Part shown: one piece after another, positions 56,893 to 64,000 of the stretch | Layout: every line of letters starts with the position of its first letter | How positions within the stretch are numbered: position 1 is the stretch's first letter | Source: Deltaproteobacteria bacterium | GTDB taxonomy: Bacteria > Myxococcota_A > Polyangia > Polyangiales > Polyangiaceae | Assembly: GCA_003235365.1 (NCBI GenBank) | Contig: QJWJ01000254.1 | Coordinates: 1 to 64,000, forward strand | Length of the DNA: 64,000 nucleotides | Direction of reading: 5' to 3' | Notes under the pieces: model-generated | Seen by the model: only the letters and a program-made list of their open reading frames with translations | Told to the model about the DNA's origin: nothing | Databases searched by the model: none | Program-made: the position numbers and the translations under genes

Positions 56893-58137
56893 TCAGCCAA
56901 TCGTCCGTCGCTGATAGGCCGGGACATCCCAATCCGCCTCGGTCCGCTTGGGAAAGCGGATGTCGTCGCGAATCGGTAGGGCACCTTGCGCCATCGCGGG
57001 TTGACGCGACACTGGAGGCGGCGGTGGCGGCGCCTGATGCACGACCTCGGGGATACTCTGCGGCGCCGGAGCCGGCGCAGGACGACGTGCTGGCGGCGGC
57101 ACATTTCGGTTGGACGCGCGCGGCGGCTGACTGGCGGCTTGCGCCGCGACTTCGATCGATTCGTCACTCTCGTGATCGAAACCCGTCGCGATCACCGTCA
57201 CCTTGATCATGTCGTTCATCGACTCGTCGGCGCTGGCCCCGAAGATGATGTCGGCGTCCTCGTGAGCCAACTCACGGACGTAGGACGCGGCCTCTTCGAT
57301 CTCGCGCAGGCTCACGTCCAAGCCACCGACGATGTTGAGCAGCACGCCGGTCGCGCCGTCGACGGAGATGTTGTCGAGCAACGGCGACGAGACGGCTTGC
57401 TCCGCAGCCAGCCGCGCGCGCCCTTCACCCTTGGCGCAAGCGGAGCCCATGAGCGCCCGGCCCTGGTGCTCTTCCATGATGCGCCGGGCGTCGGCAAAGT
57501 CGACGTTGATGTATCCGGCCTTGGTGATCAAGTCGCTGATGCCTTGAACGGCCTGGAACAACACCTCGTCAGCCTTGCGAAAGGCGTCCATCAGAGCCAA
57601 GTCCGAGTCGAGGGCCAGCAGCTTCTGGTTGGGGATGGTGATCAGGGTCTCGACGTTCTCAGCCAAAGTCATCAGCCCGTGCTCGGCGCGGCGAGCGCGC
57701 GTGCGTCCCTCGAACACGAAAGGCTTGGTGACGACGCCGACGGTCAGTGCACCCTCTTCTCGGGCAAGCTGAGCCACCACGGGGGCTGCGCCAGTTCCGG
57801 TACCACCGCCCATACCGGCGGTGATGAAGACCATGTCCGCTCCAGAGATGGCATCCTTGACGCGGTTGACGTCTTCGAGCGCGGCCTTGCGCCCCTTTTC
57901 GGGGTCCGCGCCGGCGCCGAGCCCTTTGGTCACGTTCTGACCGATCGCAATCTTGACGGGCGCCAGACTGTCGTTGAGCGACTGGGCGTCGGTGTTGATG
58001 GCGACGAACTCGACGCCCTCCAGACCACACTGGATCATGGTGTTGACGGCATTGCTGCCGGCACCACCGCACCCGATCACCTTGATACGGGCCTGGTATT
58101 GCTGAACGTCATCTGCGAACTCGATCGAGAAGCTCAT
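56893..58137 (-). CDS. ftsZ: Cell division protein FtsZ
   Basis: A 414-residue tubulin homologue. [15 protein letters not shown] is at the N-terminus and the tubulin signature [14 protein letters not shown] binds GTP; the T7 loop region is [11 protein letters not shown]. The core ends near residue 320, followed by a Pro/Ala-rich linker and the conserved C-terminal peptide [10 protein letters not shown], which recruits FtsA and other partners. The start ATG is preceded by GGAGGAAA. It is the last gene of the division cluster, separated from ftsA by 372 bp. Confidence 0.98.
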   Translation of the reverse strand: MSFSIEFADDVQQYQARIKVIGCGGAGSNAVNTMIQCGLEGVEFVAINTDAQSLNDSLAPVKIAIGQNVTKGLGAGADPEKGRKAALEDVNRVKDAISGADMVFITAGMGGGTGTGAAPVVAQLAREEGALTVGVVTKPFVFEGRTRARRAEHGLMTLAENVETLITIPNQKLLALDSDLALMDAFRKADEVLFQAVQGISDLITKAGYINVDFADARRIMEEHQGRALMGSACAKGEGRARLAAEQAVSSPLLDNISVDGATGVLLNIVGGLDVSLREIEEAASYVRELAHEDADIIFGASADESMNDMIKVTVIATGFDHESDESIEVAAQAASQPPRASNRNVPPPARRPAPAPAPQSIPEVVHQAPPPPPPVSRQPAMAQGALPIRDDIRFPKRTEADWDVPAYQRRTIG

Positions 58138-58509
58138 GGTTTTCCTCCAGCGCTCAACGCGCCACGTCGTCCGACCCCGCGGGCGGGAATTGCCTCTTCC
58201 CGGAACCTGCGGATGCTCTTCTTGAAGCGCATCCGGGAGTGTTCGGCCAAATAAGTGGATCGAATTTGTGCGCCCCTCGGCGACACTTGCGACACCGGGA
58301 AGCCTTCAGGCCGCCCGCCCATGGGCGCCGACGACACCCCGAACTTCGACCGAGAGCGACGAACGTCGCTTCACGGCACTCGGACGGCGCCAATCCTGCG
58401 TCCCGATCGATGGACCGGACGACGTGCCATCCAAGAGCAATCGACGAACCAATCCGTTCTGCTCCCCCCACCCACAGACCGCCGAAGGCGGTGGGACTGT
58501 CCAGCTCCC
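58138..58509. promoter_or_regulatory. ftsA-ftsZ spacer with post-ftsA hairpin
   Basis: These 372 bp are unusual in an otherwise compact cluster. A hairpin ACCGCC/GGCGGT with a 3-nt loop (58478-58492) lies 18 bases beyond the ftsA stop, without a T-run. The rest should include a separate ftsZ promoter and ends in a strong ribosome site. No small ORF with a ribosome site is obvious. Confidence 0.5.
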
Positions 58510-59763
58510 TCAGAACGCGTCGCGCAGCCAGCCCCAGAACTTGCGACCGCGAGCCGGTGTTTCAGGGGCGAAACGCGGCGGCACCTGGTCGTCATCGACG
58601 GCGAAGTCGACGTCTTGCAGTCGCTGCGCCCCGTAGCGAACCAACCCGACGCCGGCGGCGTGCTGGGGACCTTGGATGAGTTGCACCAAGCCCTTGACGC
58701 CGACGGGGAAGCCCAGGCGAACCGGCATGCCGAGGATGTCCTCTGCCGCTTCGACCATGCCCTCCATCAGCACGCCGCCGCCGGTGAGCACGACACCCGA
58801 GCTGATCTGGTCGACCACACCCGTCTCTTCCATGCGCCGACGCACCTCGGCGAAGATCTCCTCCACCCGCGGTTCGATGATGTCAGAGAGTACCCGCCTC
58901 GCGACCTTGCGCGGCGCGTGACCGCCAACACCGGGAACTTCGATCTCCTCGGCATCCGACACCATGCGTCCCAGCGCGCAACCGTAGTTGCGCTTGAGGC
59001 GCTCAGCCTCGCCCATCGGCGTGCGCAGGCCTGCCGCGACGTCGTTGGTGACGTTGTTTCCGCCTGCGGGGATCACGCTGATGTGGCCGACACCGCCTTC
59101 GATGAACTGCACCAAATCGGTCGTGCCGCCACCGATGTCGACGACCGCAACGCCGATCTCCTTCTCGTCGTCGCTGAGCACGGCATCCGCACTCGCGAGC
59201 GACGCCAACGCCACCTCGGCGACTTCGAGGTCACAGCGCTCGGCGCAGCGCTCCGCATTCTGCACACAGGACTTGGCCGCGGTGACCAAGTGCACCCGCG
59301 CCTGCAGGCGAACACCGCTCATGCCGACCGGGTCGCGGACGCCATCTTGATTGTCGACGATGTATTCACGAGCCAGCGCGTGGAGGATCATACGATCGGC
59401 ATCGACGGGGATCGCTCGCGCACCTTCGAGCACGCGGTCCAAGTCAGCTCGTGTCACTTCGCGACCGGCGATCGCCGCAACGCCATCCGACGTCAGACTG
59501 CGAATGTGGCTCCCGCCCACGCCCAGGAACACGGTGCCGATCTCGACACCGGCCATGGCCTGAGCCGCGTCGATCGCTTCGTGTATGGCACGCACGGTCC
59601 ACTCGATGTTGCTGACGACACCCTTGCGCAACCCGCGGCAGGGCACGTTGCCCACGCCGAGGATGGTGATGCCTTCAACGTCCACCTCTCCGACGACCGC
59701 CGATACCTTGGTGCTACCGACGTCCAAACCAACGACAATTTCCGATGTGTTGAACTCACTCAT
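58510..59763 (-). CDS. ftsA: Cell division protein FtsA
   Basis: A 417-residue actin-like ATPase. It starts IVVGLDVGSTKVSAVVGEVD (phosphate 1), has the FtsA-specific SHUT/1C region with ALAREYIVDNQDGVRDP and VTAAKSCVQN, then VVDIGGGTTDLVQF (phosphate 2) and VLTGGGVLMEGM (adenosine motif). The C-terminus ends KFWGWLRDAF, an amphipathic membrane-targeting helix. It tethers FtsZ to the membrane. The frame is open far upstream (to 61098) but that part is antisense-like to ftsQ; the ATG at 59763 (MSEFNTSEIVVG) is the family start. Confidence 0.97.
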   Translation of the reverse strand: MSEFNTSEIVVGLDVGSTKVSAVVGEVDVEGITILGVGNVPCRGLRKGVVSNIEWTVRAIHEAIDAAQAMAGVEIGTVFLGVGGSHIRSLTSDGVAAIAGREVTRADLDRVLEGARAIPVDADRMILHALAREYIVDNQDGVRDPVGMSGVRLQARVHLVTAAKSCVQNAERCAERCDLEVAEVALASLASADAVLSDDEKEIGVAVVDIGGGTTDLVQFIEGGVGHISVIPAGGNNVTNDVAAGLRTPMGEAERLKRNYGCALGRMVSDAEEIEVPGVGGHAPRKVARRVLSDIIEPRVEEIFAEVRRRMEETGVVDQISSGVVLTGGGVLMEGMVEAAEDILGMPVRLGFPVGVKGLVQLIQGPQHAAGVGLVRYGAQRLQDVDFAVDDDQVPPRFAPETPARGRKFWGWLRDAF

Positions 59764-60089
59764 GATGACTTGCGCCGAGGCGGGGATTCGCGGCACCCAG
59801 CAACTCGACGCCCACGCTGCCATCACAATCCAACCACGGCCAAGTTTGTGAGGCGCTCTGCGTCGTTCGTTGGCTCGGGTCGAATGGTCGAAACCGCAAC
59901 GTAAAAGACAGATGAATAACTGGGTGAGGAAGCGCCCGAGCGCACCGCGCCGACGTCGATGTCCACGCCGGAGCGTCGCATGGCGACCCACGCAGCCACA
60001 CCTCTGCAGACCGCCACGTAGACCGCTGAGCGCGGGCGAAACCGCCGTTCGCGTCGCCCGGCGTGCGCCACGGTATGCGAGGTGTTCGA
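59764..60089. other. ftsQ-ftsA spacer
   Basis: About 326 bp. The ftsA frame remains open through it, but the sequence is not conserved-looking. It may carry an ftsA promoter; an AT-richer patch lies around 59893-59920. No hairpin or RNA gene was found. Confidence 0.4.
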
Positions 60090-60953
60090 CTATCGCAGTC
60101 GAACGACGACCCGCTCCGGGTGCGCTTGATTGTCCAAGAACACGATGCTCGGCGTCTGCCGCTTCGCGCGCAACTTGCCGAGGACCCGCCCCGCCATGAG
60201 CAGCTTCTGTCGAAACGGGCCCTGGCCCAAGTTGAAGGTGATCCCCGACGTGCCAACGACCATTTGCACGGCACCATCGGATGCCAAGTTGATCTCTTGC
60301 GCGCCATAGCTCTCTGCCATGGGCAACCGTTCGTAGCGCCGCAGGATGGCAATGCCGCCGGCGATGCGCTCCAGAGCTCGGTCGCGATCGACCTGCAAGT
60401 CCTCGGCGCTGACGCCGGAGACGATGGGAAAGTCGCTCGAGTCCCCCTCTTCGAGTGGCTTGATCGGGTAGCCGTCTTCCGTGACCAGGTACAGCGAGTT
60501 GTCGATGGCCGCGAGTGCCACCGCCACGTGCTCGGTGACGGACACCGTGATCGTGTCGGGGATGCGACGAGTCAAACGCGCACTGGCAATCCACGGGTTG
60601 GAGGAGAGTTCCTGCTCCGCCGTCGCCAGGTCGATGCTGAACAGATTGTCGCCGCGCGTGATCCCGGCGAGCGACAGCAACTGGTCTTCCCCGAACCGCC
60701 GACTCCCTTCGGCTTCGACGTGGCGGATGGCAAACCGGGACGTCGAAACGAAGAAGCGGTTGGCGCCATAGGCAAAACCGCCGATCGCACTGCCGAGCAG
60801 CACGATGAACGCAATCACCTTCAACACGGAAACCAAACCGCGAGTGACGCGCGGACGGGCCTGGGGTGCTTCGGGCTCCACCTCTTCGACGGGCGCCTTG
60901 ACGGTGTTGCTTCGTTTTCGGCCCCGGCGTTTTTGGGGCTCGTCCTCGCTCAT
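60090..60953 (-). CDS. ftsQ: Cell division protein FtsQ
   Basis: A 287-residue bitopic division protein. The cytoplasmic N-terminus is basic (KRRGRKRSNTVK), one membrane segment follows near residues 45-66 (VLKVIAFIVLLGSAIGGFAY), then the POTRA domain (FAIRHVEAEGSRRFGEDQLL ... NPWIASARLTRRIPDTITV) and the FtsQ C-terminal domain ending HPERVVVRLR. It links early and late division proteins (FtsBL). The ATG at 60953 (MSEDEPQKRRG) is preferred over 60989. It is 83 bp downstream of murC. Confidence 0.93.
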   Translation of the reverse strand: MSEDEPQKRRGRKRSNTVKAPVEEVEPEAPQARPRVTRGLVSVLKVIAFIVLLGSAIGGFAYGANRFFVSTSRFAIRHVEAEGSRRFGEDQLLSLAGITRGDNLFSIDLATAEQELSSNPWIASARLTRRIPDTITVSVTEHVAVALAAIDNSLYLVTEDGYPIKPLEEGDSSDFPIVSGVSAEDLQVDRDRALERIAGGIAILRRYERLPMAESYGAQEINLASDGAVQMVVGTSGITFNLGQGPFRQKLLMAGRVLGKLRAKRQTPSIVFLDNQAHPERVVVRLR

Positions 60954-61036
60954 GGCCGAGTGTTTGGCTCGTCGCCGCAACTGGGCCAAGTTTCCGGAGC
61001 CGCAGTCGATCGCGACGCGACGTCACTCGCCCGATG

Positions 61037-62416
61037 TCACGTACCGCTCTCGATGTACTGCGCCACCAGCGGCAAGACCTTGTTGATGTCGCCCGCACCC
61101 AGCGAGATCACGACGTCGCCCGGTTTGGCGGTTTTTGCCAAGGTTTGCGCCAATTGCTGCCGATCGGATACGTAGCTGACGGCTTGGTGACCGTGACCCG
61201 CAATCGCGTCGACCAAGCGCTGCGAATCGATGCCTTCGATGGGCGCTTCGCCGGCCGCGTAGATATCCGTGACGAACAACGCGTCCGAAAGGTTGAAAGC
61301 CCGCGTGAACTCGTCGAACAACTGCTGGGTCCGGGTGTACCGATGTGGTTGAAAGGCGACGATGATCCGACCGTTGTACGAGTTTCGAGCAGCCGACAAG
61401 GTCGCCTCGATTTCGGCCGGGTGATGGCCGTAGTCGTCCACGAGAGTCACCTGATTCGGCGTTCCGACGATGGTGAAGCGGCGCGCCACGCCGCCGAAGG
61501 TCGACAGAGCGTCTTTCATCACGTCGAGGGGCACCTCGAGCTCGTCACAAATGGCAATCACCGCAAGGGCGTTGAGCACGTTGTGGTTGCCGGGCATGCG
61601 CAGCACGAACTCCCCCAACGGCCGGCCGCGGGCGAAAGCCTCGAATGTCGTCATCAAGCCGTGAAACGCCACGTTGCGCGCGGAGTAGTCAGCCTGGGGA
61701 TTGATGCCATAGGTGACGTGGCGGCGCTTGATGCGCGGCAGGATCTCTTGGACCGTCGGGTGATCGAGACACAGCACCGCCAACCCGTAGAACGGCACGC
61801 GTTCGGCGAAATCGACGAAGGCGTCTTTGAGCGCCTCGTAGGTCTGGTAGAAGTCCAAGTGCTCGGGGTCGATGTTGGTGATCGCCGCGATCGTGGGCGT
61901 CAGGCGCAAGAACGACCCGTCGCTCTCATCCGCTTCGGCGACGAGCAGATCCCCCCCACCCAGCGCGGCGTTGCTGCCCAAGGCAGCCATTCGCCCGCCG
62001 ACGACGACCGTCGGGTCGAACCCCGCGGCACGCAGCACCGTGGCAACCAACGACGTCGTGGTGGTCTTGCCGTGAGAGCCGGCCAGGGCCACGCCGTACT
62101 TGACCCGCATCAGCTCAGCGAGCATTTCGGCGCGTGAGATCACCGGAACACCCGTGCGACGAGCCGCGACGACCTCGGGGTTCTTCGGGTCGATGGCGCT
62201 CGAATAGACGATGACGTCTGCCCCTTCGATGTTCTCTTCGCGATGTCCGACGAAGATCTGCGCGCCGAGGCGAGCCAAGCGGCGCGTGTTTTCGCCTTCA
62301 CGCAGGTCGGAACCCGAAACGTCGAAATCGAGCGTGCGAAGGATTTCTGCGAGGCCGCTCATCCCGATCCCGCCGACGCCGATGAAGTGGACGTGGCGAA
62401 CACGACCTCGAAACAT
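61037..62416 (-). CDS. murC: UDP-N-acetylmuramate--L-alanine ligase
   Basis: A 459-residue Mur ligase adding L-alanine to UDP-MurNAc. The N-terminal UDP-binding domain has FIGVGGIGMSGLAEIL, the ATP site is ALAGSHGKTTTTSLVATVL, and AEADESDGSFLRL and VDDYGHHPAEIEATL are the MurC-specific motifs. It starts MFRGRVRHVHFIGVGG. The ATG shares one base with the murG stop (TGATG), showing coupling. murB and ddl, often adjacent to murC, are not here. Confidence 0.97.
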   Translation of the reverse strand: MFRGRVRHVHFIGVGGIGMSGLAEILRTLDFDVSGSDLREGENTRRLARLGAQIFVGHREENIEGADVIVYSSAIDPKNPEVVAARRTGVPVISRAEMLAELMRVKYGVALAGSHGKTTTTSLVATVLRAAGFDPTVVVGGRMAALGSNAALGGGDLLVAEADESDGSFLRLTPTIAAITNIDPEHLDFYQTYEALKDAFVDFAERVPFYGLAVLCLDHPTVQEILPRIKRRHVTYGINPQADYSARNVAFHGLMTTFEAFARGRPLGEFVLRMPGNHNVLNALAVIAICDELEVPLDVMKDALSTFGGVARRFTIVGTPNQVTLVDDYGHHPAEIEATLSAARNSYNGRIIVAFQPHRYTRTQQLFDEFTRAFNLSDALFVTDIYAAGEAPIEGIDSQRLVDAIAGHGHQAVSYVSDRQQLAQTLAKTAKPGDVVISLGAGDINKVLPLVAQYIESGT

Positions 62417-63594
62417 CAGTGAACCTCCGACGGGACGGGCGAGCAGTCTCCGGGTGACGAATCGAACTCGTCGTCGCCGTCCCCATCGGGGTGGACCTGC
62501 ACGTTACCGAGCTCGATCAAGTCGAATGCTACCGTCTCGGCGGCATCAGGCCTGCCCAGTTCGGTTGCTGCCCGCGCCATGCCCTGCAACCGAGGTACGT
62601 CCGAAACCAGCGCGTCAATCTGCGACGTGAGCGCCTCCACGGTCGCATCGCTGTTGCGAATGCACACGGCCGCGCCGTGGTTCATCAGGCTCATGGCATT
62701 GTGGTATTGGTGGTCACCCGACGCGTAGGGGTACGGGACGAGCAACGACGGTCGCCCGATCGCGCAGATTTCCGAGACCGCCCCAGCGCCCGAACGCCCG
62801 ATCACCAAGTGCGCTGCCGCCAACGCTGACGGCATGTCGTTGATGAACGGCACGACCTCGACGGAGTCGACACTGGCGCCAATCTTCGAATACAGCTCGC
62901 GAACCTGAGCATCGTGCCCCTTGCCCGCCTGGTGCACGACACGCAACGGCGTGCCGCATGCTGCCAACGCCAACGGTACCGTTTCGTTCAACGACTTGGC
63001 GCCCTGGCTGCCCCCGAGGACCAAGACCTGCAACGCGCCCGCAATCGTCGGATAGTCGACGGGCTCGAAGCCGCGGCGGATCGCTACACCGGTACGAAGC
63101 ACCGTGCCGCGTGGGAAATGCTTCTCGACTTCAGAAAAACAAGTGTAGGCGCGCTGAACCCACGGGGCGATCAAACGGTTTGCCAAACCGATGACGCTGT
63201 TGGGCTCCATCAAGGCGAGCGGAATCCCGAGGGTGCGTGCGGCCAGCGAGATCGGGCCCGCCGCGTAACCACCGATGGAAAAGACGACCTTGGGCTCGAG
63301 GCGGCGCAGGAGGTTTCGGGCCTCGGGAATGCACGCCGCCGCACGCCGCACGCCGCGCACGGCGCCCTTGAGGCCGCCACCCCGAATCGGTTCGACGTGC
63401 ATCAGTGATAGCTCGTACCCCCGCGCCGGAACGACCTGGCTCTCGATGCCACGTTCGGTACCCACGAACACCAACCGCGCCGACGGCGCCAGCCGTGACA
63501 ACTCGTCGGCCACGGCAATCATCGGAAAAACATGGCCACCCGTGCCCCCACCAACCAGCAGGATCGTGTCGCTCTTCATGGGTCTGTCATTCAT
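62416..63594 (-). CDS. murG: UDP-N-acetylglucosamine--N-acetylmuramyl-(pentapeptide) pyrophosphoryl-undecaprenol transferase
   Basis: A 392-residue GT-B glycosyltransferase making lipid II from lipid I at the inner membrane. Glycine-rich loop 1 is LVGGGTGGHVFPMIAVADEL, then SIGGYAAGPISLAARTLG and MEPNSVIGLANR, loop 2 VLGGSQGAKSLNET, and the donor region GRSGAGAVSEICAIGRPSLL with PYASGDHQYHNA. About 25-30 extra acidic residues at the C-terminus (DGDGDDEFDSSPGD) are unusual. The ATG at 63594 overlaps the ftsW stop (ATGA); an ATG five codons later (MKSDTILLVGGG) is also possible. Confidence 0.96.
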   Translation of the reverse strand: MNDRPMKSDTILLVGGGTGGHVFPMIAVADELSRLAPSARLVFVGTERGIESQVVPARGYELSLMHVEPIRGGGLKGAVRGVRRAAACIPEARNLLRRLEPKVVFSIGGYAAGPISLAARTLGIPLALMEPNSVIGLANRLIAPWVQRAYTCFSEVEKHFPRGTVLRTGVAIRRGFEPVDYPTIAGALQVLVLGGSQGAKSLNETVPLALAACGTPLRVVHQAGKGHDAQVRELYSKIGASVDSVEVVPFINDMPSALAAAHLVIGRSGAGAVSEICAIGRPSLLVPYPYASGDHQYHNAMSLMNHGAAVCIRNSDATVEALTSQIDALVSDVPRLQGMARAATELGRPDAAETVAFDLIELGNVQVHPDGDGDDEFDSSPGDCSPVPSEVH

Positions 63595-64000
63595 CCGGAC
63601 TGCGGTTGTGCCCCGAAGGACGAGCCTGTCGCAACAACGACGCTCGCCTCGACTTCCTTCCCGGAGGCCATCCGGACGTTCCGCGTGTCGCTTCTTTGTC
63701 GGGAAATGTTGAGCAATATTCCCATGGCACTGCCGTTGACCAACAAGGATGAACCGCCGTAGCTGACGAAAGGCAAGGTCAGCCCCTTGGTCGGAAGCAT
63801 CGCCATCGCGACGGCCAGGTTAATCAGCGCCTGGACGCCAAACAGGCAGCTGATCCCGAACGCGATGTACGACCCGTATTCGTCGGTGGCTCGCAGCGCC
63901 GTCCGAACGCCCCGCGCGACGATCACGAGGTATGCCATGCACAGCACGAAGATGCCGATGAAACCGAGTTCCTCGCCGACGATCGCCGCGATGAAGTCGG
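63591..64000 (-). CDS. ftsW: Lipid II polymerase FtsW, C-terminal part
   Basis: The last 135 codons of a SEDS-family protein; the start lies beyond the window. DFIAAIVGEELGFIGIFVL is the conserved SEDS motif at the start of a late membrane segment, and LPTKGLTLPFVSYGGSSLL is the diagnostic C-terminal signature, followed by NGSAMGILLNISRQR. FtsW polymerises lipid II with FtsI at the septum. The tail after the last membrane segment is about 35 residues. It is the upstream gene of the ftsW-murG-murC-ftsQ-ftsA-ftsZ series and overlaps murG. Confidence 0.95.
   Translation of the reverse strand, partial: DFIAAIVGEELGFIGIFVLCMAYLVIVARGVRTALRATDEYGSYIAFGISCLFGVQALINLAVAMAMLPTKGLTLPFVSYGGSSLLVNGSAMGILLNISRQRSDTRNVRMASGKEVEASVVVATGSSFGAQPQSG

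Noticed and set aside
56986-58254. 422-codon plus-strand frame
   Set aside because: Antisense shadow of ftsZ.
58255-59904. 549-codon plus-strand frame
   Set aside because: Antisense shadow of ftsA.
58510-61098. One 862-codon frame that includes ftsA
   Set aside because: Only the part after 59763 is FtsA; the rest overlaps ftsQ in another frame and is Arg-rich without motifs.

Overview
The window is a high-GC, gene-dense chromosomal segment made almost entirely of vertically inherited housekeeping genes. The content points to a myxobacterium (Myxococcota, probably Polyangia-like). It has a Ser/Thr kinase with a transmembrane tail, two large beta-propeller-like lipoproteins, a Cys-rich lipoprotein, three giant TPR proteins and a short MLPPFII-type protein, beside ordinary bacterial polA, mutS, dnaG, atpDC and a dcw cluster. 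This assignment is inference; there is no rRNA marker and I recognised no tRNA gene.

Layout. 1-5.4 kb: the end of an ihfA-like gene, a Ser/Thr kinase, divergent polA (proofreading motifs degenerate) and a family 2 glycosyltransferase. 5.5-10.3 kb, minus strand: two HAD phosphatases, argS and an NPW-motif exported protein. 10.5-18.5 kb: hrpB, a Cys-rich lipoprotein, rsgA and mutS. 18.7-24.3 kb, minus strand: two beta-propeller-like lipoprotein genes in one operon, plus a 56-residue protein. 24.5-31.8 kb, plus strand: DUF4350 - MoxR - amino-acid dehydrogenase - DUF58 - rsmA - small exported protein, with several start/stop overlaps. 31.9-36.1 kb: atpDC (away from the other F1 genes) divergent from dnaG. 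36.1-50.6 kb: a zinc-ribbon/TPR membrane protein divergent from two tandem giant TPR genes, the first of which is broken by a stop and a frameshift. 50.6-53.4 kb: an Asp-box (BNR) protein, a DUF971 protein and a family 4 glycosyltransferase. 53.4-54.05 kb: a repeat-rich spacer. 54.05-56.8 kb: moaB and a gamma-glutamyltranspeptidase lipoprotein. 56.9-64 kb, minus strand: ftsW-murG-murC-ftsQ-ftsA-ftsZ.

Non-coding structure is the least expected content. One dispersed ~140 bp repeat family ends in a 31 bp palindrome, with four copies or fragments at 15.73, 23.86, 27.02 and 53.38 kb. A second family of ~80 bp carries an inverted repeat and has two copies, at 5.50 and 53.47 kb. A 41-42 bp phased repeat lies at 53.6-53.94 kb. 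Four tandem 14 bp units with a TGTA-N2-TACA palindrome sit directly upstream of the zinc-ribbon/TPR gene. The dispersed repeats mostly lie in 3'-to-3' spacers and may act as terminators. I see no phage, insertion sequence, CRISPR-Cas or recognisable defence system. The most plausible undescribed system is the three-gene giant TPR locus (36.1-50.6 kb) with its operator-like array.
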